This document shows, one piece after another, positions 16,609-24,144 of a stretch of DNA of 32,977 nucleotides (within the stretch, counting starts at the first letter, position 1; every line of letters begins with the position of its first letter). The DNA is taken from positions 1-32,977 of the forward strand of contig NZ_FPJO01000045.1 in NCBI RefSeq assembly GCF_900119365.1. The letters run 5' to 3'. The notes under the pieces are model-generated. The model was not told the DNA's origin, did no database searches, and was given only the letters and a program-made list of their open reading frames with translations. The position numbers and the translations under genes are program-made. Source of the stretch: Streptomyces atratus (GTDB lineage: Bacteria; Actinomycetota; Actinomycetes; Streptomycetales; Streptomycetaceae).

Positions 16609-16645
16609 GGGGTACCGGTAAGAACGCTGTCACCAGCCGCAAACG
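16609..16645 (+). repeat. Left terminal inverted repeat (IRL) of the Tn3 transposon
   Basis: 37 bp starting GGGGTACCGGTAAGAACGCT and ending CACCAGCCGCAAACG. It differs from the right end only at position 6 (A versus G). The outer flank 16604-16608 is GAGTG. Confidence 0.95.
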
Positions 16646-16650
16646 ATGGG

Positions 16651-17253
16651 TTAGGGCTTCGTGACCACGGTCTTCTTGGGCTGGCGGGGGACGGTCTTGG
16701 TCTTGTCGAGGTGCCCATACACCGTGGAACGGGGCACGTTGAACATGTCGGCGATCTGCTGGACGGTCTTCTCGCGGGCGTCGTAGAGCTGCTGGGCGAG
16801 CTCGGCCTGGTCGGCCGTGAGCTTGGGCCGGCGCCCGCCGACCCGGCCTCGGGCCCGCGCGGAGGCGAGCCCGTCGTTCGTGTTCGCCACGATCAGCTCC
16901 CGCTGGAGCTCGGCCAGTACGGACAGCATGCCGAACATAGCCCGGCCCTCCATCGTGGAGGTGTCGATGCCCTGCTCGATGACGTGCAGGCCAATGCCGC
17001 GCTCGCGCAGCTCGGCGCCGAGGGTGACCAGGTGCAGGACGGAGCGGGAGAGCCGGTCGAGCCGGGTGACCTTCAGCGTGTCGCCCTCGCGCATCAGCTG
17101 CATGACGAGGTCGAGTTTGGGGCGGGAGGCTTTCGCGCCGCTGGCGACGTCGACGTGGATGTTGTCGCGGTCGACGCCGTTGCGCAGTAGTGCGTCAATC
17201 TGATGGTCGGGGTTCTGTTCGGCCGTCGAGGTGCGGCAGTATCCGAGAAGCAT
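16651..17253 (-). CDS. tnpR: Serine resolvase/invertase (TnpR-type)
   Basis: A 200-aa serine recombinase that would resolve transposition cointegrates. The N-terminal catalytic domain begins MLLGYCRTSTAEQNPDHQ with the nucleophilic Ser9 after Arg7, followed by TRLDRLSRSVLHL and the FGMLSVLAELQRELI dimerisation helix, then RARGRVGGRRPKL. The C-terminal HTH is at about 158-185 (VQQIADMFNVPRSTVYGHL). Length is normal for Tn3-type resolvases. It lies 5 bp inside the left terminal repeat, transcribed toward the end, with a res-like region directly upstream. Confidence 0.93.
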   Translation of the reverse strand: MLLGYCRTSTAEQNPDHQIDALLRNGVDRDNIHVDVASGAKASRPKLDLVMQLMREGDTLKVTRLDRLSRSVLHLVTLGAELRERGIGLHVIEQGIDTSTMEGRAMFGMLSVLAELQRELIVANTNDGLASARARGRVGGRRPKLTADQAELAQQLYDAREKTVQQIADMFNVPRSTVYGHLDKTKTVPRQPKKTVVTKP

Positions 17254-17379
17254 TGTCGGAAACTACCCCAACGACCGTTCGTCGACGTTGATTTCCGACG
17301 CGAGTTGCCGACAGTGTTCACCTGCGGGTTCGTGATCATGGCACCGAGTGTCGGCAGACGATCGTTTGCCGACACTCGG
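17250..17379. promoter_or_regulatory. Candidate res site of the transposon
   Basis: Upstream of the resolvase, TGTCGG/CCGACA half-sites recur: TTGTCGGAA at 17253-17261, TTTCCGACG at 17292-17300, TTGCCGACA at 17305-17313, and a strong dyad with 13-bp arms CCGAGTGTCGGCA (17344-17356) and its complement (17367-17379) around 10 bp. Three clustered subsites next to tnpR are what Tn3-family res regions look like, and such sites usually double as the resolvase operator. Confidence 0.7.
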
Positions 17380-17410
17380 GCAGGTGAGAACGGGGAGACT
17401 CCCGCCGCTG

Positions 17411-18580
17411 TCAGAAGTGGTCCGGCAGCCAGGGCTCGAACTGTGTCGTGCTGCGGACGAGGGTGGTGAGGGCTTTGTCCGATGTGGTGTGGACTCCGGC
17501 CACGCGGGCCGAGGTGGTGGACCGGTAGCCGCCGGCGTACCAGACCGCGAGCTGTCGCCGGGTGAAGGTCACCTGTCCCTCGACGTGGGTGGGGATGATC
17601 TCGGCTGCTCCGTCACTGAACTGAAGCATCCACCGGGAACAGTCGCCGGTCTCGTTCTCGATTTCGATCGGTACGGCGGTGGTGAGGTCGGTGGGCCACC
17701 CGCGGAGCCGGATGGCCTGGGAGGTGTTGAGGATGCGGAGCATCCAGGGGTGCCAGGCTTCGGCGGTTGTGCGGTGGTGTCGGAGTCCGTGGAGGAGGGT
17801 GGGGTAGGGCGGGAGGGCGCCGCGCCGGAACTCGATGGTGCGGGCGCGGGTGTTGTGGTGGCCGAGGAAGGCGAGCATGGCGGCGGCGGTGGGCTGACCG
17901 GCGGCCCAGAAATCATGGACGACCAGGCTCATGCCGTGGCGCTCGTGCCGTTTGGTGGTGAGGCTGAGCAGGCCGGTGACGGGGTGGCCGGGCCGGGCGA
18001 AGCGGTAGGTGGTGAGGTTGCTCTTGTCGTGCTTCCACCGGGGCCACCAGGTGGGCCGGTGGACGGGACCGTTCCACTGTCGGGCGAGGTCGCGTTGGAG
18101 GGCTTCGGCTTCGTCGGTGAGCCCGTGCTCGACTTCGAAGTCCGCGGTGGTGAAGGAGTGTTTGAGGTCGTCGGTGGCCACCGCCCAGGCGAGGACGCCG
18201 GTGGGGGCTTCCCATCCGAGGCGGCGGGCGTAGCCGGTGGAGGAGGTCACTACCGTGGAGATCACCGCTCCGCGATCGATCAGGGGGCGCAGTCGTTCGG
18301 TGGCCATGTCGGCGGCCAGGTGCTCGCCGCGCTCCTCGGGGGCCACGCAGCCGTCGCCGAGGCAGGCGCTGGCGACAGGGGCACCGCCGAAGAACTGATC
18401 GACGAGGAGGCCGAGGCCGCCGGCGACGACCCGGCCGCCGCGGACGGCGACCTGGAGGTCGGCGTGCTCGCGCAGGTGGGTGATGTCACCGACCGGGTGG
18501 CCGTAGGCGCGGGTGGCGAGCTTGTTGTACTGCTCCCACAGGCCGTCGTCGGCCGGAGCGAAGGTCAACTGCTGATTCAT
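17411..18580 (-). CDS. Eis-like GNAT acyltransferase (cargo operon, last gene)
   Basis: A 389-aa protein with weak but consistent Eis architecture: an N-terminal GNAT region with GLGLLVDQFF and CVAPEERGEHLAADMATERL (pyrophosphate-binding loop) then SSTGYARRLGWEAPTG, which matches the Eis Y-x-R-F-G-F element; a middle GNAT-like domain with LLSLTTKRHERHGMSLVVHD; and an SCP-like end with WMLQFSDGAAEIIP. It terminates in Phe (PDHF*), as in Eis enzymes where the terminal carboxylate acts in catalysis. It starts 9 bp after the MaoC-like gene and is probably the acyl-transfer step of the pathway; donor and acceptor unknown. Confidence 0.75.
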   Translation of the reverse strand: MNQQLTFAPADDGLWEQYNKLATRAYGHPVGDITHLREHADLQVAVRGGRVVAGGLGLLVDQFFGGAPVASACLGDGCVAPEERGEHLAADMATERLRPLIDRGAVISTVVTSSTGYARRLGWEAPTGVLAWAVATDDLKHSFTTADFEVEHGLTDEAEALQRDLARQWNGPVHRPTWWPRWKHDKSNLTTYRFARPGHPVTGLLSLTTKRHERHGMSLVVHDFWAAGQPTAAAMLAFLGHHNTRARTIEFRRGALPPYPTLLHGLRHHRTTAEAWHPWMLRILNTSQAIRLRGWPTDLTTAVPIEIENETGDCSRWMLQFSDGAAEIIPTHVEGQVTFTRRQLAVWYAGGYRSTTSARVAGVHTTSDKALTTLVRSTTQFEPWLPDHF

Positions 18581-18589
18581 GGTTCGCCC

Positions 18590-19120
18590 TCAGTAGTAGG
18601 TGGCGTCGCGAGCGGCGTCCGCGTTCAGAGGCACGAGGAAGGTGCGGGTGAAGGCCAGGACGCTGGTGTTGTCCTGGTTGTGTGCGGTGGTGTGGCAGGT
18701 GATGACCCCGGTGTCGGGTCGGCTCTCGGAGGCCCGGCGGGTGAGGATCTTCGTCTCGGCGTACAGGGTGTCGCCGATGTGGACGGGCGTGGTGAAGCGC
18801 ACCTGGTCGACGGCGAGGTTGGCGGTGGTCAGGCCGCTGACGCTGCGGACGGTCATGCCGGCCACGAGGTTGAGGGTGACGCCGGAGCAGACCAGGATGC
18901 GGCCCCACCGGGTCTGGCTGCTGTAGTGGGCATCGGTGTGGATGGGGGCGACGTTGCCGCTCAGGGCGGCGCCGAGGAGGTTGTCGAGTTCGGTGACGGT
19001 CCGGCCGGGCCGGTGTTCGATGATCAGGCCGGGGGCGAGTTCGGGGTAGGAGAGGCCGACGCTCTCGCGGATCCGGTCCTCGCCGATCTGTCGGTAGCTG
19101 TGGGGCGGGCCGGTGCTCAT
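18590..19120 (-). CDS. MaoC-like (R)-hydratase/dehydratase
   Basis: A 176-aa hot-dog fold protein acting on a thioester. The hydratase motif region reads NVAPIHTDAHYSSQTRWGRI, then LVCSGVTLNLVAGM, matching the D..H/Y pattern of MaoC enzymes; FTTPVHIGDTLYAETKIL follows as in the mesaconyl-CoA (methylfumaryl-CoA) hydratase branch. Its start overlaps the stop of the CitE-like gene (ATGA), a pairing also seen in the ethylmalonyl-CoA pathway where a CitE-type lyase works with a MaoC-type hydratase. Here the substrate could be CoA- or ACP-bound. Confidence 0.85.
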   Translation of the reverse strand: MSTGPPHSYRQIGEDRIRESVGLSYPELAPGLIIEHRPGRTVTELDNLLGAALSGNVAPIHTDAHYSSQTRWGRILVCSGVTLNLVAGMTVRSVSGLTTANLAVDQVRFTTPVHIGDTLYAETKILTRRASESRPDTGVITCHTTAHNQDNTSVLAFTRTFLVPLNADAARDATYY

Positions 19121-19962
19121 GACGTACGGTCCGTTTCGGCGACGAGCGCGCGGGCCCGGTTGAAGAAGGGGGTGCCGCGCATCTGCCCGTCCACCGTGGT
19201 CACCGTTCCGCCGCTGGCGCCGGCGGCCGCGACGATGGCGCGGGCCTGTGCGATCTCTTCGGTGGTCGGGGTGAAGACCTCGTTGATCACCTGTACGTGG
19301 CGGGGGTGGACGCAGCCCTTGCCGTAGAAGCCGATCTCCTTGGCTCGTTCGGCGTCACGGCGCAGGATGCCGGGGTCGTCGAGTTCCCAGGTGGGGGCGT
19401 CGATGGCGGGGATGTTCGCGGCGGTGGCGGCGTTGATGAGGGCCGAGCGGGCGTAGTGGAGGGTGTCCCAGTCCAGGCCGCAGCGGACGGAGGCGGCGTA
19501 GTCGGCGGAGCCGAAGAGGACGCCGCCGAGCCGGGGTGCGCGCATGATCGCGGGGAGGGTGTCGAAGGCCCGGGGGCTTTCGATCAGCGCCCAGATGTCG
19601 GGGGTGTAGCCGTCGGTGTCGAGTACGGCGGCGACGAGTTCGATGTCGCGGGGGGATTCCACCTTGGGGACCACGATGAGGTCGGGCCGGGCGGTGTAGG
19701 CGGCGAGGGCGGCGAGGTCTTTGATGCCGTCGATCGTCGTGAGGCCGTTCATCCGGATGCCGAGGGTGCACGTCGGGTCGGGGTGAGCGAAGAACGCTTC
19801 GGAGGCGGTGCGGGCGGTCTGCTTGTCGGGGAGGGCGACGGAGTCCTCGATGTCGACGACAGCGACCGCGGCGCCGGACTTCCGCGCGGTGGCGAAGCGG
19901 CCTTCGTACAGGCCGGGGGTGATGATCCAGGCCCGTCCGGGCCGGCGGCTGTTGCTGGTCAT
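19117..19962 (-). CDS. CitE-like CoA-ester lyase (HpcH/HpaI family)
   Basis: A 281-aa TIM-barrel of the citrate lyase beta/malyl-CoA lyase group. Motifs in order: WIITPGLYEGRFATA, VVDIEDSVA (metal-binding region), GIRMNG (substrate-binding Arg), VPKVES, ALIESPRA (metal-binding Glu), LFGSADYA, IDAPTWELDD and GKGCVHPRHV. Family members cleave or form malyl-CoA, beta-methylmalyl-CoA and similar 3-hydroxyacyl thioesters, or hydrolyse them. Lying 7 bp after the ACP gene and overlapping the MaoC-like gene, it may form a hydroxyacyl thioester that the MaoC protein dehydrates. Confidence 0.88.
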   Translation of the reverse strand: MTSNSRRPGRAWIITPGLYEGRFATARKSGAAVAVVDIEDSVALPDKQTARTASEAFFAHPDPTCTLGIRMNGLTTIDGIKDLAALAAYTARPDLIVVPKVESPRDIELVAAVLDTDGYTPDIWALIESPRAFDTLPAIMRAPRLGGVLFGSADYAASVRCGLDWDTLHYARSALINAATAANIPAIDAPTWELDDPGILRRDAERAKEIGFYGKGCVHPRHVQVINEVFTPTTEEIAQARAIVAAAGASGGTVTTVDGQMRGTPFFNRARALVAETDRTS

Positions 19963-19969
19963 GGGGTGG

Positions 19970-20200
19970 TCACCTTCCGTTGCGCTTGGTGGTGATGAGG
20001 AGGTCGAGCCGGCCGAGGGTGGCGGCGTTCTTGATGTCGCTGTCGCTGATGTCGATGCCGTAGCGGTCAGTGAGCAGGACGGACAGTTCGACGACGGCGA
20101 GGGAGTCGAATCCGGCGTGGTCGAGGCTGGCGTCGTCGGTGAGCCGGTCGGCGGGCAGCTTGAGGTCGTCGGTCAGGATGCGGGTGAGGTCACCGGTCAT
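19970..20200 (-). CDS. Acyl carrier protein
   Basis: A 76-aa discrete carrier protein. The phosphopantetheine site is Ser33 in DHAGFDSLAVVELSVLL; the rest follows the four-helix ACP pattern (MTGDLTRILTDDLKLP, YGIDISDSDIKNAATLGRL). The DSL triad with preceding G-F is standard. The start is ATG 20200, overlapping the stop of the KAS III gene (ATGA), so the two are translationally coupled and probably partners. A dedicated ACP marks the pathway as biosynthetic and not purely catabolic. Confidence 0.9.
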   Translation of the reverse strand: MTGDLTRILTDDLKLPADRLTDDASLDHAGFDSLAVVELSVLLTDRYGIDISDSDIKNAATLGRLDLLITTKRNGR

Positions 20201-21198
20201 GTCCGGCTCCTTTGAGTGGGTGGCTGCGGGGAGAGGCCGGGCCAGGTGAGGGTGGTGGCACCCCAGGTCAGTCCGGCGCCGAACGCGGTGAGCAGGGTGC
20301 GGTGGCCGGGCTTGAGACGGCCGTCGGCGGCGGAGCGGGCCAGGAGCAGGGGGATGGACGCGGCGCCGGTGTTGCCGGTCTCGGCGATATTGCTGAGTTG
20401 GCGGTCTTCGGGGACGCCGAGCCTGCGTGCGACAAAGGCGGTGATGCGGCTGTTGGCCTGGTGCGGGACCAGGCGGTCGACGTCGCCGAGTTCCCACCCG
20501 GCGGCGGCGGTGGCCTGGCGGGACGCGGTGGACATGCGGTCGACCGCATGCCGGAAGACCTCGCCTCCGTCCATGTGCAGGGCGCCGGGGCGGGAGGCCC
20601 GGATCAGGCCGGCGCCGGCGCCGTCGCTGCCCAGGACCACCGGCCCGAGCGCCCCGGCCTCGTCTGCTCTGCCGTGGCGCAGCACCACGGCTCCGGCGCC
20701 GTCGCCGAACAGGGGGACGGTCGTGCGGTCCTCGGGGTCGGGAAGGGCGGCGAGGCGGTCGGCACCGATGACCAGGACGGTCCGTACCGTGCCGGCGGCG
20801 ATCAGCCCGGCCGCGGTGGTGAGGGCGTAGAGGAACCCGGTGCAGCCTGCCGCGAGGTCGTAGGCGGGGATGCCGGTCAGGCCGAGCCGGGTGGCAACGG
20901 CGGGGGCGGTGGCCGGACAGCAGCGGTCCGGGGTGGTCGTGGCCACCACCAATGCCTCCACTGTGACCGGTTCGCTGTCGGCGAGGGCCTGGGCGCCGGC
21001 CCGAACAGCGAGGTCGGTCGTGGACAGGTCCGCCCCGGCAACGTGCCGTTGGGTGATGCCGGTCCGCGAGCGGATCCACTCGTCCGTGGTCTCCAGCCGT
21101 GCGGTCAGGTCGGCGTTCGAGACGGTGTGCGGGGGCAGCGCCGCGCCGACTGCGCAGATCACGGCCGCTCTCCCGGCAGCGACGGATGCGGCGGTCAT
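20197..21198 (-). CDS. Beta-ketoacyl-ACP synthase III (FabH-like)
   Basis: A 333-aa KAS III that would condense an acyl-CoA (or related acyl donor) with an ACP-bound extender, or transfer an acyl group. The catalytic triad is present: C119 (DLAAGCTGFLYAL), H246 (VPHQANSRI) and N276 (AETGNTGAASIP). N-terminal TTDEWIRSRTGITQRHVA is the FabH signature. Start ATG 21198 overlaps the aldolase stop (ATGA); much longer upstream frame is rejected because it is antisense-like sequence within the aldolase gene. Dedicated KAS III copies usually belong to secondary metabolism in this genus. Confidence 0.92.
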   Translation of the reverse strand: MTAASVAAGRAAVICAVGAALPPHTVSNADLTARLETTDEWIRSRTGITQRHVAGADLSTTDLAVRAGAQALADSEPVTVEALVVATTTPDRCCPATAPAVATRLGLTGIPAYDLAAGCTGFLYALTTAAGLIAAGTVRTVLVIGADRLAALPDPEDRTTVPLFGDGAGAVVLRHGRADEAGALGPVVLGSDGAGAGLIRASRPGALHMDGGEVFRHAVDRMSTASRQATAAAGWELGDVDRLVPHQANSRITAFVARRLGVPEDRQLSNIAETGNTGAASIPLLLARSAADGRLKPGHRTLLTAFGAGLTWGATTLTWPGLSPQPPTQRSRT

Positions 21199-22238
21199 CG
21201 GGTGGACGCCTTGAGCTGCCGGGCAACCACGCCGATCAGGTCTTCCTGCCCGGCGACGACCTGACGTTCGCCGAGGGCGAGGAACAGGTCGATGGGGTCG
21301 ACGCCTTCGGCGCGTGCGGTCTGAAGGACGGGCCGCTTGAAGCCGGAGAACACCCCGGCGAGTCCGCTGGCCACGGCGATCGAGTCGATGGACGGCGGGG
21401 TCTTCATCAGGCGGTCGGCGGCGATGTCGGCGGCGGCCAGGACCTCGCGCAGGCCGATCCCGGTCTCGGCGCCGCGGCGCTCCAGGACGGCCACGAGGAC
21501 TTCGAGCTGGGTGTTGCCGGCCCCGGCGCCGAACCCGCGGGCGGTCGCGTCGATGACGGTCGCCCCGGCGTCCACGGCGGCAAGGCTGTTCGCCACGGCC
21601 AGGCCCAGGTTGTTGTGGCCGTGGAAGATGACCGTCACGTCGACGGCGTCGGCGATGGCGTGCACGCGCTCGGTGACGTCGGAAGGGAGGTAGTGCCCGG
21701 CGGAGTCCATGATGCCGACGGCCTGGGCGCCGAACTTCACCATCAGGGCGCACTGTTCGGCGAGTTCGCCGGGGTCGGTCATGTGGCTCATGAGCAGGAC
21801 GCCCTGGGCTTCGGCTCCGAGGTCGCGGACGACGCCGAGGTGGCGTTCGGTGACGTCGGCCTCGGTGCAGTGCGCGGCGATCCGTACGATGTCGGCGCCG
21901 TGGTGGACGGCGGCCTCCAGGTCGTCGGAGGTACCCCAGCCGGGGGCCATGAAGACGCCCATCCGCGACGAGGTGAGGGCTTCGCGGACGGTGGTGAGCA
22001 TCATGGCGTCGTCGAGCTTGGAGCGGCCGATCTGGAGGCTGGAGGCACCCAGGCCGTTGCCGTGGCCGACCTCGACCACCGGCACTGCGGCGGCGTTCGC
22101 GGCGGTGGCGTAGGCGCGGAGCTGGTCGGCGTCGAGCTGGTGGCCGACAGCGTGGTGGCCGTCGCGCAGGGTCGGGTCGTGCAGGAGGATCCGGGGCCGC
22201 TCGTGCGGATGTGTGTTCACGGGTGGGGTTCCCTTCAT
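21195..22238 (-). CDS. 4-hydroxy-2-oxovalerate-type pyruvate aldolase (DmpG/NikB-like)
   Basis: A 347-aa class II, metal-dependent aldolase of the DmpG/BphI/HMG-CoA lyase group, joining or splitting pyruvate (or 2-oxobutyrate) and an aldehyde. Motifs: HDPTLRDGHHAVGHQ with the catalytic Arg-Asp, VVEVGHGNGLGASSLQIG, GIMDSAGHYLP, VIFHGHNNLGLAVANS (metal-binding HxH) and DATARGFGAGAGNTQLE. The C-terminal communication domain expected for channelling to the dehydrogenase is present. It starts in an ATGA overlap with that dehydrogenase gene; GTG 22220, behind AAGGGA, is an alternative start. Confidence 0.93.
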   Translation of the reverse strand: MKGTPPVNTHPHERPRILLHDPTLRDGHHAVGHQLDADQLRAYATAANAAAVPVVEVGHGNGLGASSLQIGRSKLDDAMMLTTVREALTSSRMGVFMAPGWGTSDDLEAAVHHGADIVRIAAHCTEADVTERHLGVVRDLGAEAQGVLLMSHMTDPGELAEQCALMVKFGAQAVGIMDSAGHYLPSDVTERVHAIADAVDVTVIFHGHNNLGLAVANSLAAVDAGATVIDATARGFGAGAGNTQLEVLVAVLERRGAETGIGLREVLAAADIAADRLMKTPPSIDSIAVASGLAGVFSGFKRPVLQTARAEGVDPIDLFLALGERQVVAGQEDLIGVVARQLKASTR

Positions 22239-23092
22239 CGGGACTGCTCGGCGAGCAGAACGGCGGCGGCGTTGATGATGTCGACGCTTCCGGCGTGAGG
22301 GGGCAGGCGGCCGCCGCAGGCGGTCACCTCCACCGCGGCCGAGATCCGGCCCGGGTCCACGGCGAGCGAGGTCACCTTGAACCCGGGCGTGTAGGCGCGC
22401 ACGGCCTGGGCGGCGGCCGCGATGCTCGTGCGGATCGGTGCGGCACGGAAGCTGCCTGCGAGGACGGTCATGGCCACCCGGAACGGCGGGGCGGGCCGGG
22501 CCGGGCTGAGGTTGACCATCACCTTCACGTCCCGGGTGCCGGTGAAGGTCCGGATCGCGGCGGAGGTGGTGGCGATGTACTGGTCGAGGTTCAGGCGGGT
22601 GGCCCGGCCGGCGCTCGCGCTCGCCCCGGTGGAGACCACCTCGATGTAGGTGGGGGTGCAGTGCTCGGAGATCGCGTACAGGATTGGAATGGCCGCCTGC
22701 CCGCCGCAGCTGACGAGGTTCACGTGCCGGTGGGCCGCCGACCGGTGGCTGTTGACCCCCGGGACGATGACCGTGCCAAGCTCCGTGGGGGTCAGGTCGA
22801 TCAGGGTGGTGCCGGTCGGACGCAGTGCCGCCCAGTGTTCGGCGTGGCTGTCGGCGTTGGTGGCGTCGAAGACCACATCGAAGGGCCCGGTATCCAGCAC
22901 GGCTCGGATCCCGCCGGCCGTGGTCGAGTGGCCCATCTCGGCCGCCCGTCGCAGCCCCAGGCTGTCCCGGTCGCGCCCTGCCACCAGGGCCAGTTCCAGC
23001 TTCTGCGACTGGTGGATCTTGTCGGTGAGGTCGACGCCGATCAGGCCCGCGCCGAGTACCGCGACACGCAGACTCTGTTCATCAGCAGCCAT
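22235..23092 (-). CDS. Acylating aldehyde dehydrogenase (MhpF/DmpF/NikA-like)
   Basis: A 285-aa CoA-acylating aldehyde dehydrogenase interconverting acyl-CoA and aldehyde with NAD(H). The dinucleotide fold starts RVAVLGAGLIGVDLTDKI; the catalytic Cys129 is in NLVSCGGQAAIPI; STGASASAGRATRLNLDQYI is the family signature. In the family it forms a channelling complex with the aldolase encoded next. Start ATG 23092 has GGAG at a good distance; the frame to 23107 does not. In nikkomycin biosynthesis a homologous pair reduces an acyl-CoA and adds a 2-oxoacid, a precedent for biosynthetic use. Confidence 0.93.
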   Translation of the reverse strand: MAADEQSLRVAVLGAGLIGVDLTDKIHQSQKLELALVAGRDRDSLGLRRAAEMGHSTTAGGIRAVLDTGPFDVVFDATNADSHAEHWAALRPTGTTLIDLTPTELGTVIVPGVNSHRSAAHRHVNLVSCGGQAAIPILYAISEHCTPTYIEVVSTGASASAGRATRLNLDQYIATTSAAIRTFTGTRDVKVMVNLSPARPAPPFRVAMTVLAGSFRAAPIRTSIAAAAQAVRAYTPGFKVTSLAVDPGRISAAVEVTACGGRLPPHAGSVDIINAAAVLLAEQSR

Positions 23093-23160
23093 CGGCCGCT
23101 CCTTCATTCGAGGGGAGGGGGTGCATGAGTGCGAGGTGCGGGGTCAGCAGGGTGCTGCGG

Positions 23161-23952
23161 TCAGCGCACGCGCAGTTCGACCGGCGGAAGATGCGGCGAC
23201 CGGGCACGCACCGTGCTCCGGGCCTCCAGCGGGAGGCTGGCGTGCACGGCCCCGGCCAGGACCAGCTGCCCGGCGCGCAGTCCGCCGCCTGCGCGGTGCA
23301 GCCGTCCGGCGAGCCAGGTCAGGGCGCGGAGCGGGTCGCCGAGGACGGCGCGGCCCTCTCCGGTGGCCACCGCGGTGCCGTCGACGCTGACGACCAGCGG
23401 CTCGGCGGCCAGGTCCATGTCCGCGCCGAGCGGCACCATGGGCCCGGTGACCACCCGGGCACAGGACGCGTTGTCGGCGATGCTGTCCGCGACCGTGATG
23501 CGCCAGCTGGTGAACCGGGTGTCGATCACCTCCAGGGCGAGGAACACCTTCTCCACCGCCGCCCGTGCCTCGTCCACACTCACGCTTCCGCCCGCCAGGT
23601 CACGGCCGAGCCGGAAAGCGATCTCCGCCTCCACCCGCGGCTGCATCAGCACGGACCGGGCCATGGTGCTGCCGGTAGGCATCACCATGGCGTCCAGCAG
23701 GACACCCGAGTCCGACTCGTCGACGCCCATCTGTTCCTGCATGGCCCGAGAGGTCACCCCGGCCTTGTGGCCGACGACGCGGGCGCCGCCCGAGATCCGC
23801 CGGGCCACCGCCGCCCCCTGCACCCGGTAAGCGGTCTCCAAAGACAGCTCCGGACTCCGGACGGTCAGCGCGTCGATCGGCACGCGCTCGTACTCCGCCG
23901 CCAGCAGAGCCGACGCCGTAGCGGCGATCCAGCGATCATCCGGCTCGTCCAT
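23161..23952 (-). CDS. 2-keto-4-pentenoate hydratase family protein
   Basis: A 263-aa member of the MhpD/DmpE hydratase and DmpH decarboxylase family. Motifs: TAYRVQGA, ARVVGHKAGVTSRAMQEQMG, LMQPRVEAEIAFRLGRDL (metal-binding Glu residues), ALEVIDTRF and VTGPMVPLGADMDLA. In catabolism the enzyme hydrates 2-oxopent-4-enoate to give the aldolase substrate; in the reverse sense it could dehydrate an aldol product. Start ATG 23952 follows GAGGAGG; it is the first gene of the operon, 68 bp before the dehydrogenase gene. Hydratase versus decarboxylase cannot be settled from the sequence alone. Confidence 0.88.
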   Translation of the reverse strand: MDEPDDRWIAATASALLAAEYERVPIDALTVRSPELSLETAYRVQGAAVARRISGGARVVGHKAGVTSRAMQEQMGVDESDSGVLLDAMVMPTGSTMARSVLMQPRVEAEIAFRLGRDLAGGSVSVDEARAAVEKVFLALEVIDTRFTSWRITVADSIADNASCARVVTGPMVPLGADMDLAAEPLVVSVDGTAVATGEGRAVLGDPLRALTWLAGRLHRAGGGLRAGQLVLAGAVHASLPLEARSTVRARSPHLPPVELRVR

Positions 23953-24114
23953 GACGATTCCTCCTCGGGGCATGGGGCATTACCTACGGTTCGCAGACGT
24001 GGGCACGGGAGCAGATCCAGCGCGGCGCTGACGATGCCGGCCGCCGGGTCCGGGCCTGATGAACAGTCAACCCGGGGGCTCACCGCAGCGGTACGGTGAT
24101 GGACAGGCCAAGCG

Positions 24115-24131
24115 GTATATCGCGTATATAC
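24115..24131. promoter_or_regulatory. Candidate operator/promoter between the operon and its regulator
   Basis: GTATAT and ATATAC form a 17-bp dyad with a 5-bp centre (CGCGT), 13 bp before the XRE gene. It is an AT-rich island in very GC-rich DNA and includes a plausible -10 (TATATC or TATATA). It lies in the 192-bp divergent region (23953-24144), so a protein bound here could control both the regulator and the hydratase-led operon. Confidence 0.5.
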
Positions 24132-24144
24132 GGGGCAGGTACTC

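Noticed and set aside
17348..19327. 659-codon plus-strand open frame
   Set aside because: It lies antisense to the Eis-like, MaoC-like and CitE-like genes, is Gly/Val/Asp-rich without motifs, and arises from GC-rich codon bias.
20197..21753. 518-codon KAS III frame with an N-terminal extension
   Set aside because: The extension beyond 21198 is Arg/Gly-rich, overlaps the aldolase gene, and the FabH signature starts properly from ATG 21198.
23953..24144. tRNA, attachment site or riboswitch in intergenic regions
   Set aside because: No cloverleaf, tRNA 3' end or recognisable aptamer pattern was seen in this or the other gaps.
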